64,000 nt of DNA, from assembly GCF_900115075.1 (NCBI RefSeq), contig NZ_FOVG01000004.1:310001-374000 (forward strand), in the 5' to 3' direction. This DNA is from Candidatus Pantoea varia (lineage in GTDB: Bacteria > Pseudomonadota > Gammaproteobacteria > Enterobacterales > Enterobacteriaceae). The notes beneath the pieces were generated by a model. That model did not search any database. It saw nothing but the letters and a program-made list of their open reading frames with translations, and was not told where the DNA came from. The first letter of the stretch is position 1. Every line of letters begins with the position of its first letter. Made by a program: the position numbers and the translations under genes. Of this stretch, positions 37,485 through 49,389 are shown one piece after another.

Positions 37485-38192
37485 ATGGCCGTGATCCCGC
37501 GCTCGCCGTTGCTCGATTCGCTGGAGTGGCTCGATTATGCGTTTCAGCCAGCCGGTGAGCCACCTCCCGCCGATGCCGCCTATGGACATCAGCGCCACAG
37601 CGCAACCGTGGTCACCGATGTTGAGAACATTCCGCCCAAAAGCTGTGAGTCCGATGGCGTGATCGGCTGCGGAACGCGACCGGTGGCGGTCTACACCGCC
37701 GATTGCCTGCCGGTGCTGTTCGCCGACCGCCAACAGCGGATCGTGGCGGCGGTGCATGCCGGACTTAAGGGCACGCTGGCGGGTGTACTGACCCGCGCCG
37801 TGGAAAAACTGGGCGAGCAGGGCTGCAACCCGCAGGATCTGGTGGTGGCGATTGGCCCGGCGATGGGCCCCTGCTGCTATGAGCTGGCCGAACCGCAGCT
37901 GGCGGAGATTGCGCAGAATCCAGCGTTTGCCACCGGGCTGCGCTGGCACCGGAACCAGCCGGTAAACCCACAATCACTTCGTCCACAGGCTTCTGCTCAT
38001 CAGCAGGGCGTCTGGTTCGATCTGCCCGCACTGGCGACGCAGCTGCTGGTAAACGCGGGTGTGCCGGCCCCGCAGATCGACAACGTTAATGTCTGCACCT
38101 ATTGCATGGCCGAGAGCGGTTCCAGCTACCGCTTTAATACCCACCATGGCAGCGGCTATCGCTCGCGCTATTCGTGGATCCGGCGGCGTTAA
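37485..38192 (+). CDS. YfiH/LACC1-type multicopper oxidase-like protein
   Basis: The 235-residue protein has the DUF152 (PgeF/YfiH) fold markers YTADCLPVLFAD, AAVHAGLKGT and GPAMGPCCYEL, followed by VCTYCMAESG near the end. These place the zinc/copper-binding Cys and His residues of this family. Family members have been reported as purine nucleoside phosphorylase/adenosine deaminase-type enzymes and in peptidoglycan editing. E. coli yfiH lies in a different locus (near rluD/clpB), so this is probably a second paralogue. It stands alone, divergent from the phosphatase. Confidence 0.8.
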   Translation: MAVIPRSPLLDSLEWLDYAFQPAGEPPPADAAYGHQRHSATVVTDVENIPPKSCESDGVIGCGTRPVAVYTADCLPVLFADRQQRIVAAVHAGLKGTLAGVLTRAVEKLGEQGCNPQDLVVAIGPAMGPCCYELAEPQLAEIAQNPAFATGLRWHRNQPVNPQSLRPQASAHQQGVWFDLPALATQLLVNAGVPAPQIDNVNVCTYCMAESGSSYRFNTHHGSGYRSRYSWIRRR

Positions 38193-38359
38193 CGGTTTCA
38201 GAACCAGAAACATCAAAAGCCATACACGCCACGGATGGCCGTGTTGCTTACGGCACAGGCTCCCTGCGCCCGCTCGCTCGACTCACCTGCCGATGTTTAT
38301 GATTTCACTCACACCCTGACATTCTTTCACTTTTTTTTAACGCAGAAGTGGCTAGAGTA

Positions 38360-38376
38360 AACTCATCCGACCACTT
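38360..38376 (+). promoter_or_regulatory. Candidate FadR operator upstream of fadH
   Basis: AACTCATCCGACCACTT matches the E. coli FadR consensus (AACTGGTCNGACNAGTT) at most positions including the central TCnGAC core. It lies 18-34 bases before the fadH start, just after a TAGAGT hexamer. E. coli fadH is repressed by FadR, so the same control is expected. Confidence 0.6.
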
Positions 38377-38384
38377 TGCTGTGA

Positions 38385-40412
<2,028 letters not shown>

Positions 40413-41531
40413 CTAGCGCATTTTCACCGCACGCAGTACCACAAACTTCTGATTAGAGGCGATCAGCGTGCAGTTGCCGAACAGCTTCTTCAGCTTGTGG
40501 TGATAATCAAGGTGGCGGTTGCCGACAATGCGCAACTCGCCGCCATACTGAAGGCAGCGTTTCGCATCGCGGAACATCTGCCACGCCAGATGATCAGTGA
40601 CAGCATGCTGCTGATGGAATGGCGGGTTACAAAGCACCGCGTGCAGCCTATCCGACGGATAGCCGCTCAGCACGTTATTCACCAGGAACTGACAGCGCGA
40701 CAGATCATCAGGACGGTTCACTTCCACATTAAGCTTGCTGGAGGCGACCGCCATGTAAGACTCATCAAGGAAATGCACCTCAGCCTGCGGATTCTGCTCC
40801 AGCGCCACCAGTCCAACCACACCGTTGCCACAGCCCAGATCGACAATCTCGCCTTCAATGTTTTCCGGCAGATGCTGCACAAACAGCCGTGCGCCGATAT
40901 CCAGCGAAGCGCGCGAGAAGACGTTGGCGTAGTTGTGAATCTGATAAGGAGTGCCATCCAGCGGCCAGACCAGCGTCGGCGTGGCCTCACGCAGTTCAGG
41001 CTTGCTGAACTGGCTGTAGATCAGGCGCGCTTTTTTCCACGCCAGTGAAGTTTTGGTTTCACCGATAATCTGTTCGAACAGCTGCAGGGTAGAGTTATGG
41101 ATCTCTTTGGCGCGCGCCGCCGCCAGAATCACCGTATCGGGTGTGACCACTTCGCGAATGGCGCGCAGCTGGTGCTCCAGCAGCGCCAGAGTTTTAGGCA
41201 CCTTGATCAGCACCGCCGCCGGGGCCGCAGGCAGTTCTGCCAGGCTATCAACAAAGTGAACCTCGCTGTCATCCAGCTCATTAAACGTCAGGTTCTGACG
41301 GGCGGCCTGCTGGCTCAGCCAGGAATCGCTGACGTGCCAGACGGTGCGTGGATTCAGGGCGCAGGTTAGTGCCCCGAAACTGTCGTTGAACACCAGCACC
41401 GGTCCTTCCGGCAGCGCCTGCTGTAACAGATATTCATCAGCCGCATCCCAGGCTTGTAATGGACTTTCGTCACGCATCTGCGGGAAGCGATGCAGGATCA
41501 GTGTGCGATCGTTCAGTTCAAGTTGGCTCAT
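40413..41531 (-). CDS. rlmG: 23S rRNA (guanine-1835-N2) methyltransferase
   Basis: RlmG (YgjO) methylates G1835 of 23S rRNA. The 372-residue protein has an N-terminal degenerate methyltransferase-like domain and a C-terminal catalytic domain with the SAM-binding motif [11 protein letters not shown] and the catalytic NPPF motif ([10 protein letters not shown]). The start at 41531 ([13 protein letters not shown]) has GGAG five bases upstream and matches the family; the frame extending to 41624 is rejected. It is divergent from ygjP across 83 bases. Confidence 0.96.
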   Translation of the reverse strand: MSQLELNDRTLILHRFPQMRDESPLQAWDAADEYLLQQALPEGPVLVFNDSFGALTCALNPRTVWHVSDSWLSQQAARQNLTFNELDDSEVHFVDSLAELPAAPAAVLIKVPKTLALLEHQLRAIREVVTPDTVILAAARAKEIHNSTLQLFEQIIGETKTSLAWKKARLIYSQFSKPELREATPTLVWPLDGTPYQIHNYANVFSRASLDIGARLFVQHLPENIEGEIVDLGCGNGVVGLVALEQNPQAEVHFLDESYMAVASSKLNVEVNRPDDLSRCQFLVNNVLSGYPSDRLHAVLCNPPFHQQHAVTDHLAWQMFRDAKRCLQYGGELRIVGNRHLDYHHKLKKLFGNCTLIASNQKFVVLRAVKMR

Positions 41532-41614
41532 GAATTCTCCGGCGTGGTACACTTTGGTTGATTTTCGCCCCAAAATCGGGGGCGCAGTATACTGTCTTTC
41601 GCCTGGAATCCCTA

Positions 41615-42118
41615 ATGTCCTCACTGATCTACCTTCAGGGTTATCCTGCCCCCCTTCTTGAGCAGGTGCAGACGCTGATCACCCAGCAGCGCTTAGGTGC
41701 GTTTCTGCAGGAACGCTATCCCGACACCCACGATGTGATGAGTGATAAAGCGCTGTATGACTACACGCAGGCGCTGAAAAACCGTTATATGCGTAACGCA
41801 CCGCCGATCAGCAAAGTGATGTGGGATAACAGGATTAAGGTGATGAAGCATGCACTTGGCCTTCACACGGCCATCTCACGGATTCAGGGCGGCAAACTCA
41901 AGGCGAAAGCGGAAATCCGCATCTCGACCTTTTTCCGCCTCGCGCCGGAGCCGTTTCTGCGGATGATCGTGGTGCATGAGCTGGCACACCTGAAAGAGAA
42001 AGATCACGACAAGGCGTTCTACCAGCTCTGCTGCCATATGGAGCCGGATTACCATCAGCTCGAATTTGATGCCCGCCTGTGGATGACAGACCAGGCAATG
42101 CGCGGCAACGCCGCTTAA
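41615..42118 (+). CDS. ygjP: YgjP, DUF45/WLM metal-dependent hydrolase
   Basis: The 167-residue protein has the zinc-metallohydrolase motif [18 protein letters not shown] (HExxH followed by a downstream His), and it is colinear with E. coli YgjP, which has been described as a UTP pyrophosphatase. The fold is that of zincin peptidases. The start at 41615 matches MSNLTYLQGYP of E. coli; a longer frame to 41558 is rejected. Its stop overlaps the stop of the convergent ClC gene by three bases. Confidence 0.93.
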   Translation: MSSLIYLQGYPAPLLEQVQTLITQQRLGAFLQERYPDTHDVMSDKALYDYTQALKNRYMRNAPPISKVMWDNRIKVMKHALGLHTAISRIQGGKLKAKAEIRISTFFRLAPEPFLRMIVVHELAHLKEKDHDKAFYQLCCHMEPDYHQLEFDARLWMTDQAMRGNAA

Positions 42119-43803
42119 AGAAACTCCTGCGCTTTCTGAATCAGGCTGGTTTTGGTCAGCGCCCCCAGAAAGCGTCGCTCCTGGGGATTATTCAGCACCG
42201 GCAGTCGTTCCAGCGTCACCGCCGCAAACGCCTCCCACCCTTCACGCATACTCTGATTCTGATAGACCACCGGGAAATCCTGATCCATGACGCACTGTAC
42301 CGGTGAGTCGAGAGTAATCTCCTGCGCCAGCACCCGGCGTGAAATCTCATGGATCGAGACCACACCGAGGAAAGCACCTGCGGCGTTGATCACATAGACG
42401 TAGCGCTCACGCTTCAGCGAACTGACCGCCAGCGCCTGCCCCACTGACTCCTCCGGCTGCAACGCCGCACCGGGAATAATCAGCTCAGCTATGCGCATGT
42501 TATCGAAATCATATTTCGCCTCTGAACGGCTGAAGTGATGACTTACGACCGGATAGGTACTGGCGGACTGCAGGCGATAGACCACCATCGACGCCAGCAC
42601 GGTGGCAATCATCAGCGGAAACAGCAGGCTGCTGTTGAGCGTCATCTCCAGCACCATCAGCATCGCCATCAACGGCGCCTGACTGACCGCCGCCAGCACC
42701 GCCGCCATACCAATCGCGGCATAGAGCAGCACATTGCCGAGCGGCAGATGCAGCACCGCCCCCACCGTCGCGATGATGACCCCAAGCAGCGCCCCAATCA
42801 GCAGCGAAGGCGTAAAGAGTCCGCCGACGGCGTTCGACCCTACCGACAGGCTGGTGGCGAGGGTTTTCAGCACCAGCAACAGCAGCAGACCCGGCAGCAG
42901 ATAGTCGCCCGCCATGACTTTGACGATGACTTCGTAGCCGTTGCCGAGGATATCGGTGGAGATCAGCGCCAGTAAGCCCACCGCAAAGCCGCCCGCGCCC
43001 AGACGCACTGGCAGCGAGGTGACCCGGCTGAACAGCACTTTGCTGCGGGCGATGCATTTAATCAGAATCCAGCCCGCCAGACCGGCGCTCAAACCTATCA
43101 CCACCGTCATCAGCAGGCTGCTGAGATCCATGACGAAGCTCGCATCCGCCAGCGGATAGAGCGCGCTGCGAAAGCCCAGCGCCCACATGGTCATCACCGC
43201 CGTTGCTGAGGCGATAATCAGGGGGATCAGTCGCTGCAACGCGGAAATACCGAAGGCGATCTCCGCGACAAAAATCGCCGAGGCCAGCGGCGCATGATAG
43301 ACCGATGCGAGACCCGCCGCGGCCGCCATTGCGACCACATCGCTGTTTTTCAGGTTAAGAGACGCCGGTAACAGGCGGCCAATCGCGCTGCCGCACAGGG
43401 CTGAGAGCTGCACCATCGGCCCCTCTTTACCGATCGACGCGCCGCTGCCGATACTGGCAATTGACGATAAGGCGCGGAATAGCGAGGTTTTGGTCGGCAC
43501 CGCATCGAGCCGGGCATTGATCACTTCAAGGTAATCCGTTTTCACCGTCTGCTGCTGCTCAATGGCAACTGCATAACGCAGGAAAAAGCCCGCCAGCACC
43601 CCACCCGCGCCCACCAGCAGTGGCCAGAAGATCCACGGCCAGAGATGTAAAGATTCGGTAATATCGCCACTGCGGGCGAAAAGCAGATGGTTGATCAGTT
43701 CAATCACGCCGCGAAAAGCCAGCGTCACCAGCGACGCCGCACACCCGACCGGAATGGCGATCAGAAGTGTGGTCCAGTTTAATGCGTGCTTACTTGCTTT
43801 CAC
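42115..43803 (-). CDS. ClC-type chloride channel/antiporter with CBS domains
   Basis: The 562-residue inner-membrane protein has the ClC fold over about residues 1-420. Selectivity motifs are GSGASIGKEGPMVQ (with the gating Glu in GKEGP) and GSNAVGGLFTPSLLIGA. The C-terminus (about 425-560) contains a CBS pair (RIAELIIPGA, SIHEISRRVL, CVMDQDFPVV). It is ClcB-like but longer because of the CBS domains. In E. coli ygjQ occupies this spot between ygjP and ygjR, so this gene is a replacement or insertion in this lineage. Channel or H+/Cl- antiport activity cannot be decided by eye. Confidence 0.9.
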   Translation of the reverse strand: MKASKHALNWTTLLIAIPVGCAASLVTLAFRGVIELINHLLFARSGDITESLHLWPWIFWPLLVGAGGVLAGFFLRYAVAIEQQQTVKTDYLEVINARLDAVPTKTSLFRALSSIASIGSGASIGKEGPMVQLSALCGSAIGRLLPASLNLKNSDVVAMAAAAGLASVYHAPLASAIFVAEIAFGISALQRLIPLIIASATAVMTMWALGFRSALYPLADASFVMDLSSLLMTVVIGLSAGLAGWILIKCIARSKVLFSRVTSLPVRLGAGGFAVGLLALISTDILGNGYEVIVKVMAGDYLLPGLLLLLVLKTLATSLSVGSNAVGGLFTPSLLIGALLGVIIATVGAVLHLPLGNVLLYAAIGMAAVLAAVSQAPLMAMLMVLEMTLNSSLLFPLMIATVLASMVVYRLQSASTYPVVSHHFSRSEAKYDFDNMRIAELIIPGAALQPEESVGQALAVSSLKRERYVYVINAAGAFLGVVSIHEISRRVLAQEITLDSPVQCVMDQDFPVVYQNQSMREGWEAFAAVTLERLPVLNNPQERRFLGALTKTSLIQKAQEFL

Positions 43804-43838
43804 CTGCGCTCCCTGGTTGATACATAAACATCATCGCT

Positions 43839-43861
43839 TCCGCATATTATTGGAATGCGGA
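43839..43861. promoter_or_regulatory. Inverted repeat between the ClC gene and ygjR
   Basis: Arms tccgcat and atgcgga are separated by nine AT-rich bases in a divergent promoter region. This may be an operator or a small hairpin. Confidence 0.35.
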
Positions 43862-43949
43862 TCGCAGGATCAATCCCTGCCCGCCCGGCACCATTGCACA
43901 GCGTCGGGGAGATGTTACTCTGCCGTTTTAACGCTGCCGGAGAGATGAC

Positions 43950-44936
43950 GTGATTCGTTTTGCCATTGTGGGAACAAACTGGATTACACGCCAGTTTATT
44001 GATGCCGCTCATGAAACCGGAGCGATGAAGCTCTGTGCGGTTTATTCACGTAGTCAGCAGCAGGCCGACACCTTTATTGCCGATTATCCCTGCAAACAAA
44101 CCTTTACCTCACTGGAAGCTCTGGCCGCCAGTCCGGAGATCGATGCGGTCTATCTTGCCAGCCCCAACGCCCTGCACTGCCAGCAGGCGCGGCTGTTTAT
44201 GTCGCACGGCAAGCATGTCATTTGCGAAAAACCGCTGGCCTCGAATGTGACAGAAGTGGAGCAGCTGATCGCCTGCGCCCGTGAGCATCAGGTGGTGCTG
44301 TTTGAGGCATTTAAAACCGCCAGCCTGCCGAATTTCAAGCGACTGCAGCAGGCACTGCCTGACGTGGGTAAACTGCGAAAAGCGCTGCTGAGTTACTGCC
44401 AGTACTCTTCACGCTACCCGCGCTATCTCAACGGCGAAAACCCCAATACCTTTGATCCACGCTGGTCGAACGGTTCGATTATGGATATTGGTTATTACTG
44501 TCTGGCCTCGGCGGTGGCATTGTGGGGCGAACCAGAACGCGTGCAGGCCACCGCGACGTTGCTTGCGAGCGGCGTTGATGCACATGGTGTGGTGGTGCTG
44601 AGCTACGGCGATTTCGACGTGACGATTCTGCATTCGAAGGTGAGTGATTCCAGCCTGCCCAGCGAGATTCAGGGTGAAGCGGGCACGCTGGTGATTGAAA
44701 AGTTATCGGAGTGCCAGCAGCTAACCTTTATTCCTCGTGGCGCTGAAAAGCAGGCGCTGAGTGAGCCGCAGCATATCAACACTATGCTGTATGAAGCGGT
44801 CGCGTTTGCCCGGCTGGTTGAGCAGCGCCAGGTGGACCATCCCGGACTGGAGGTTTCGCGGATTACCGCATCGCTACTGACTGAGATCCGCCGCCAGACC
44901 GGCGTCATCTTCCCGGCCGATCAGGCTGCAGTGTAA
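43950..44936 (+). CDS. ygjR: YgjR, Gfo/Idh/MocA family oxidoreductase
   Basis: The 328-residue protein has an N-terminal Rossmann NAD(P)-binding domain (FAIVGTNWITRQFIDA) with the family motif CEKPLASN, then the C-terminal alpha/beta domain with NGSIMDIGYYCLASAVALWG. It is closely related to E. coli YgjR throughout. The start codon is GTG, preceded by GGAGAG. The substrate is unknown. It is upstream of alx, as in E. coli, but the two are separated by the alx riboswitch leader. Confidence 0.93.
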   Translation: MIRFAIVGTNWITRQFIDAAHETGAMKLCAVYSRSQQQADTFIADYPCKQTFTSLEALAASPEIDAVYLASPNALHCQQARLFMSHGKHVICEKPLASNVTEVEQLIACAREHQVVLFEAFKTASLPNFKRLQQALPDVGKLRKALLSYCQYSSRYPRYLNGENPNTFDPRWSNGSIMDIGYYCLASAVALWGEPERVQATATLLASGVDAHGVVVLSYGDFDVTILHSKVSDSSLPSEIQGEAGTLVIEKLSECQQLTFIPRGAEKQALSEPQHINTMLYEAVAFARLVEQRQVDHPGLEVSRITASLLTEIRRQTGVIFPADQAAV

Positions 44937-44994
44937 ATATTTCTAAATATGTCTGAGAGGTGTTGCTTCCTGTGCGGCTAAACCGTAACTTAGC

Positions 44995-45172
44995 CTCCTG
45001 CAAAGGGGAGTAACTTGTAAGCTGATTGATCGTCATTACGATGCGAAAGCATCCGGTCATCAGGCAACCCGGAATCCATTTCTGAGTTGTAAGTGAGACC
45101 TTGCCGGAAGGCGAGGTTTGCTTACACAAAAATAAGCGGCTGACGTCTTCTGACTTCAGCCGTTTTTTTTAT
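44995..45172 (+). promoter_or_regulatory. yybP-ykoY Mn2+ riboswitch (PRE element) of alx
   Basis: The conserved AAGGGGAGTA box is at about 45003, a GGCAACCCGG loop follows, and the stem GACCTTGCC-ggaa-GGCGAGGTT pairs next to GTAAG/CTTAC. An intrinsic terminator (cggctga / tcagccg plus eight T) ends at about 45170, 22 bases before alx. In E. coli this leader senses Mn2+ and alkaline pH. The same control is expected. Confidence 0.93.
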
Positions 45173-45192
45173 TTTTCGGACAGGATACGAAT

Positions 45193-46161
45193 ATGCAAAC
45201 TGTGGGTACGCCTTTACTGTGGGGCAGCTTTGCGGTTGTGGTGCTTATCATGCTGGCTATCGACCTGCTATTGCAGGGACGCCGCGGCGCGCAGACCATG
45301 TCTTTCAAGCAGGCGGCTGTCTGGTCGCTGATCTGGGTTTCCGTCTCACTGCTGTTCAGCGCCGCATTCTGGTGGTATCTGGAGGGCAGCGCAGGACGTG
45401 AAGTGGCTAATACGCAGACGCTCGCCTTCCTGACCGGTTACGTGCTGGAAAAAGCGCTGGCGGTGGATAACGTCTTCGTCTGGCTGATGCTGTTCAGCTA
45501 CTTCTCTATTCCGGCCAACCTGCAGCGCCGTGTGCTGATTTATGGCGTATTAGGCGCTATCGTGCTGCGTACTATCATGATCTTTGCCGGTAGCTGGCTG
45601 GTCACGCAGTTCAGCTGGATCCTGTATGTGTTCGGTGCCTTCCTGCTGTTTACCGGCGTGAAGATGGCGCTGGCGAAAGAGGATGACGGTGCGGTCGGCG
45701 ACAAACCGGTGGTGCGCTGGCTGCGTAAGCATCTGCGCATGACAGACGATCTTGACGGCGAGAAGTTCTTTACCCGCAAAAACGGTGTGCTGTTTGCAAC
45801 CCCGCTGCTGCTGGTGCTGATCATGGTGGAACTTAGCGACGTGATCTTTGCGGTCGACAGTATCCCGGCAATCTTCGCCGTGACCACCGACCCGTTCATC
45901 GTGCTGACCTCAAACCTGTTCGCTATCCTGGGGTTGCGTGCCATGTACTTCCTGCTGGCGAACGTGGCGGAACGGTTCTCAATGCTGAAGTATGGCCTGG
46001 CTATTGTGCTGGTGTTCATCGGCTTTAAGATGCTGATTGTCGACCTCTACCATATCCCGGTCGGTATCTCGCTGGGTGTAGTCGGTGCCATTCTGGCATC
46101 AACCCTGCTGATTAATGCCTGGGTTAACCGCAAAAGAGACCAGAAAAAGATCGCACCATAA
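45193..46161 (+). CDS. alx: Alx, TerC family Mn2+ efflux protein
   Basis: The 322-residue membrane protein of the TerC family has about nine hydrophobic segments. The acidic membrane motifs [15 protein letters not shown] and [13 protein letters not shown] hold the charged residues thought to bind metal. E. coli Alx exports Mn2+ and is induced by alkaline pH and manganese through its leader RNA. The gene stands alone behind the riboswitch and its own terminator region. Confidence 0.95.
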   Translation: MQTVGTPLLWGSFAVVVLIMLAIDLLLQGRRGAQTMSFKQAAVWSLIWVSVSLLFSAAFWWYLEGSAGREVANTQTLAFLTGYVLEKALAVDNVFVWLMLFSYFSIPANLQRRVLIYGVLGAIVLRTIMIFAGSWLVTQFSWILYVFGAFLLFTGVKMALAKEDDGAVGDKPVVRWLRKHLRMTDDLDGEKFFTRKNGVLFATPLLLVLIMVELSDVIFAVDSIPAIFAVTTDPFIVLTSNLFAILGLRAMYFLLANVAERFSMLKYGLAIVLVFIGFKMLIVDLYHIPVGISLGVVGAILASTLLINAWVNRKRDQKKIAP

Positions 46162-46170
46162 TTACCTGCG

Positions 46171-46197
46171 GGGGCAGCGGATGCCCCTGTTTTATTT
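46171..46197 (+). terminator. Terminator of alx
   Basis: The stem ggggca / tgcccc with a five-base loop is followed by a T-rich tail. Confidence 0.75.
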
Positions 46198-46314
46198 TGC
46201 GACAGCCTGTCACGCCATTTCATCTCTCTGTCACACTTCCACTATCCAGCATAATAAAAATCTGACCTGCTCCACAGCGACAGAACTTTCTCTTTTCTCA
46301 TCCGATGTTTTCCT

Positions 46315-46320
46315 TATACT
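46315..46320 (+). promoter_or_regulatory. Candidate -10 of sstT
   Basis: TATACT lies about 77 bases before the sstT start; the -35 region is weak. It implies a leader of about 70 bases. Confidence 0.4.
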
Positions 46321-46396
46321 CCGCCGGGCAAACCGTTTTAGCCGATGCAAAACATCGCGTCTGAAACTACATCCGCGACAAAATATAGAAAATATT

Positions 46397-47629
46397 ATGC
46401 AGAAAACTCTCTCCGCACGTCTGGGCACGCTGCTCGCCGGAAGCCTGGTGAAGCAAATCATGATTGGGCTGATCGCCGGTGTGGCGCTCGCCTGGGTTTC
46501 ACACGATGCCGCGCTGGCGGTCGGTCTGCTGGGTGAACTGTTTGTCAGTGCGCTGAAAGCGGTGGCGCCGTTGCTGGTACTGATGCTGGTGATCGCTTCG
46601 ATTGCCAACCACCAGCAGGGCCAGAAAACCAATATCCGGCCAATTATCATGCTCTATCTGCTGAGCACCTTTTTCGCGGCGGTCGTCGCGGTGGTCTTCA
46701 GCCATCTGATCCCGCAGACGCTGACGCTGGCAGTGGGTACCACGGAAATCACACCACCATCCGGCATCACCGAAGTGTTACGTGGACTGCTGATGAGCAT
46801 GGTGTCAAATCCGATCACGGCACTGATGAACGCCAACTACATCGGCATTCTGGTGTGGGCGATTGGCCTCGGGCTGGCGTTCCGTCACAGCAGTGACAGC
46901 ACACGAGCCTTTCTCAACGATGCCTCTCATGCGGTGACCTGGCTGGTACGCTGCGTCATCCGCTGCGCGCCAATCGGTATTTTCGGTCTGGTGGCGTCAA
47001 TCCTGGCTTCAACCGGCTTTGGTGCGCTGTGGCAATATGCGCATCTGCTGACGTTACTGATCGGTTGTATGCTGCTGATGGCGCTGGTGGTGAACCCGAT
47101 GCTGGTGTTCAGCAAAATCCGCCGTAACCCCTATCCGCTGGTCTTTACCTGCCTGCGCGAAAGCGGCGTGACCGCCTTCTTTACCCGCAGTTCGGCCGCC
47201 AACATTCCGGTGAATATGGCGCTGGCGAAACGTCTGGATCTGGATGAGGATACCTATTCGGTGTCGATTCCGCTGGGCGCAACCATCAGTATGGCGGGAG
47301 CGTCGATCACCATTACTGTGCTGACGCTGGCGGCGGTGCATACGCTGGGTATCAGCATTGATGTGCCGACGGCGATTCTGCTGAGTCTGGTGGCATCACT
47401 TTGTGCCTGTGGGGCATCAGGCGTGGCGGGTGGTTCGCTGCTGCTGATCCCGGTGGCCTGCAATATGTTTGGCATTCCGAATGACCTGGCAATGCAGGTG
47501 GTGGCAGTCGGCTTTATTATTGGTGTACTGCAGGATTCGGCGGAAACCGCGCTGAACTCCTCAACGGATATTCTGTTTACCGCCGCCGTTTGTCAGGCAG
47601 AAGCGGAGCGCGAAACCAGCCGGGCATAA
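46397..47629 (+). CDS. sstT: Na+/serine-threonine symporter SstT
   Basis: SstT (DAACS family) imports serine and threonine with sodium. The 410-residue protein has the family hairpin and substrate motifs: [18 protein letters not shown] near residue 255 and [13 protein letters not shown] after it. Length is close to E. coli. The long in-frame extension starting inside alx (46115) is rejected; conservation starts [20 protein letters not shown]. The ribosome site at 46397 is weak. E. coli sstT is repressed by the small RNA GcvB; that site was not identified here. Confidence 0.95.
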   Translation: MQKTLSARLGTLLAGSLVKQIMIGLIAGVALAWVSHDAALAVGLLGELFVSALKAVAPLLVLMLVIASIANHQQGQKTNIRPIIMLYLLSTFFAAVVAVVFSHLIPQTLTLAVGTTEITPPSGITEVLRGLLMSMVSNPITALMNANYIGILVWAIGLGLAFRHSSDSTRAFLNDASHAVTWLVRCVIRCAPIGIFGLVASILASTGFGALWQYAHLLTLLIGCMLLMALVVNPMLVFSKIRRNPYPLVFTCLRESGVTAFFTRSSAANIPVNMALAKRLDLDEDTYSVSIPLGATISMAGASITITVLTLAAVHTLGISIDVPTAILLSLVASLCACGASGVAGGSLLLIPVACNMFGIPNDLAMQVVAVGFIIGVLQDSAETALNSSTDILFTAAVCQAEAERETSRA

Positions 47630-47654
47630 CCTTTCAGATAGCTCAAAGAGCGGG

Positions 47655-47827
47655 TGGCAGAATCCGAAGAGCAAAGCGTCCCGCGCCATGGACAAAAACG
47701 CCGGGAGCGTTTTTGAACAACGCAAAGCGTTGGCCCGGCAACGGGCGCACCTCAGGGATGAGGTGCGTAATCGCGCGGGACGAGCGAGCAGGGATGCTTT
47801 AAGCGACTTTGCGATCGGACTCTGCCA
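47655..47827. repeat. Highly structured intergenic element downstream of sstT
   Basis: A 173-base nested palindrome. The outermost arms tggcagaatccga (47655) and tcggactctgcca (47815) pair at 12 of 13 positions, then gcaaag with ctttgc, then a perfect ten-base stem cgtcccgcgc (47677) with gcgcgggacg (47773). Inside are four small hairpins: aaaacgc/gcgtttt, caacgc/gcgttg, cccg/cggg, and gcacctc/gaggtgc. This architecture suggests a folded RNA or a MITE-like dispersed element, not a gene. It fills most of the 265-base gap between convergent sstT and uxaA. Confidence 0.85.
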
Positions 47828-47894
47828 TCCGCGAATGGCACAGGATTAACCGACGTTATGACCACATCAGGATCGCCATTGTTTGTCTGACAAA

Positions 47895-49385
47895 CTAAAG
47901 CGTCACACCACTTTTAAAAATCGCCAGCTCGCGGAAGTCGTTCTTCTCGTTGTTGGTCGGCTGACCGCTGGCAATCGCCACAATGCTGTCGACAAAATCT
48001 TCCAGCATTGCATCCATGCTCATCCCCTCGATCAACCGTCCGGCATTAAAATCGATCCAGTGCGGCTTCTTCTCCGCCAGCGGTGTGTTGGTAGCCAGCT
48101 TCACCGTTGGCACAAAGCCGCCATACGGCGTGCCGCGTCCGGTACTGAACAGCACCATGTGGCAACCGGCTCCCGCCAGCGCACTGGTGGCAACCGCATC
48201 ATTACCCGGCGCACTCAGCAGATTCAGCCCAGGCGTTTTTAACCGTTCGCCATACTTCAGCACATCGACCACCTGGCTCTGCCCCGCTTTCTGAGTACAT
48301 CCCAGCGACTTCTCTTCCAGCGTGGTGATGCCGCCCGCTTTATTGCCCGGCGACGGATTCTCGTAAATCGGCTGCTGGTGATCGATAAAGTACTGTTTGA
48401 AGTCGTTGATCATCGCCACCGTTTTGCTGAAGGTCTCTTCATCGCGACAGCGGCTCATCAGAATTCGTTCTGCGCCAAACATTTCCGGCACTTCAGTCAG
48501 CACGGTGGTACCGCCATTGGCGATCATCTGGTCTGAGAACCGTCCCAGCAGCGGATTAGCGGTGATACCTGACAAACCATCCGAACCGCCGCACTCCAGA
48601 CCAAACTTCAGCTCGCTGAGCTTGCCTGGCTCGCGACGGTCATGCCGCATTTTTTCATACAACGCATGCAGCCGCTCCAGTCCGGCTTCAACCTCATCGT
48701 CATGCTGCTGGCACACCATGAACTCGACCCGGTCGCTTTCAAACGCGCCAAGGGTGTCACGGAAGGCGTCGACCTGATTGTTTTCACAGCCGAGACCAAT
48801 CACCAGCACCGCGCCAGCATTAGGATGGCGCACCATATTCTGCAGCATGGTGCGGGTATTTTCGTGGTCCTGTCCCAGCTGCGAGCAGCCGAAGGTGTGG
48901 CTGAACAGGAATGCCCCATCGGTGCCCTCTGCCTGCTGCGTCTCTTTCAGGAAACGCTGCAGGATCTGACGCGCAATGCCGTTGACGCAGCCAACGGTCG
49001 GCAGGATCCACAGCTCATTGCGGATGCCGACCTCGCCGTTAGCACGACGGTAGATCTGCACCTCACGGTCACCCGGCTGCGGGGGTAACGTCACGAACTC
49101 GGGCTGATACGCATACTCATCCAGGTCGCTGAGATTGGTGCGGGCGTTCTGCGAATGGATTAACTCACCGGCAGCCACAGGCTGTGTGGCATGGGCAATT
49201 GGCAGCCCATATTTGATCACCAGTTCATCCTGCGCGATAGGCTGCAGGGCAAATTTATGCCCGCGTCCAACGGCCTGTTGCACCGCCACACTCAGTGGCG
49301 GCAGCTCTATCGTGGCGCCCGCCTCTAAATCACGTAACGCCACGGCGACATTGTCGCGGGGATCAATTTTAATTGCGTCTTGCAT
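47895..49385 (-). CDS. uxaA: Altronate dehydratase
   Basis: UxaA dehydrates D-altronate to 2-keto-3-deoxygluconate in galacturonate catabolism. The 496-residue protein has the N-terminal SAF domain (about residues 1-90) and the large C-terminal dehydratase region, with GCSQLGQDHENTR and LECGGSDGLSGITANP as conserved iron-site regions. It is the last gene of uxaC-uxaB-uxaA; its start is four bases after the uxaB stop, indicating co-translation. Confidence 0.97.
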   Translation of the reverse strand: MQDAIKIDPRDNVAVALRDLEAGATIELPPLSVAVQQAVGRGHKFALQPIAQDELVIKYGLPIAHATQPVAAGELIHSQNARTNLSDLDEYAYQPEFVTLPPQPGDREVQIYRRANGEVGIRNELWILPTVGCVNGIARQILQRFLKETQQAEGTDGAFLFSHTFGCSQLGQDHENTRTMLQNMVRHPNAGAVLVIGLGCENNQVDAFRDTLGAFESDRVEFMVCQQHDDEVEAGLERLHALYEKMRHDRREPGKLSELKFGLECGGSDGLSGITANPLLGRFSDQMIANGGTTVLTEVPEMFGAERILMSRCRDEETFSKTVAMINDFKQYFIDHQQPIYENPSPGNKAGGITTLEEKSLGCTQKAGQSQVVDVLKYGERLKTPGLNLLSAPGNDAVATSALAGAGCHMVLFSTGRGTPYGGFVPTVKLATNTPLAEKKPHWIDFNAGRLIEGMSMDAMLEDFVDSIVAIASGQPTNNEKNDFRELAIFKSGVTL

Positions 49386-49389
49386 AGCG

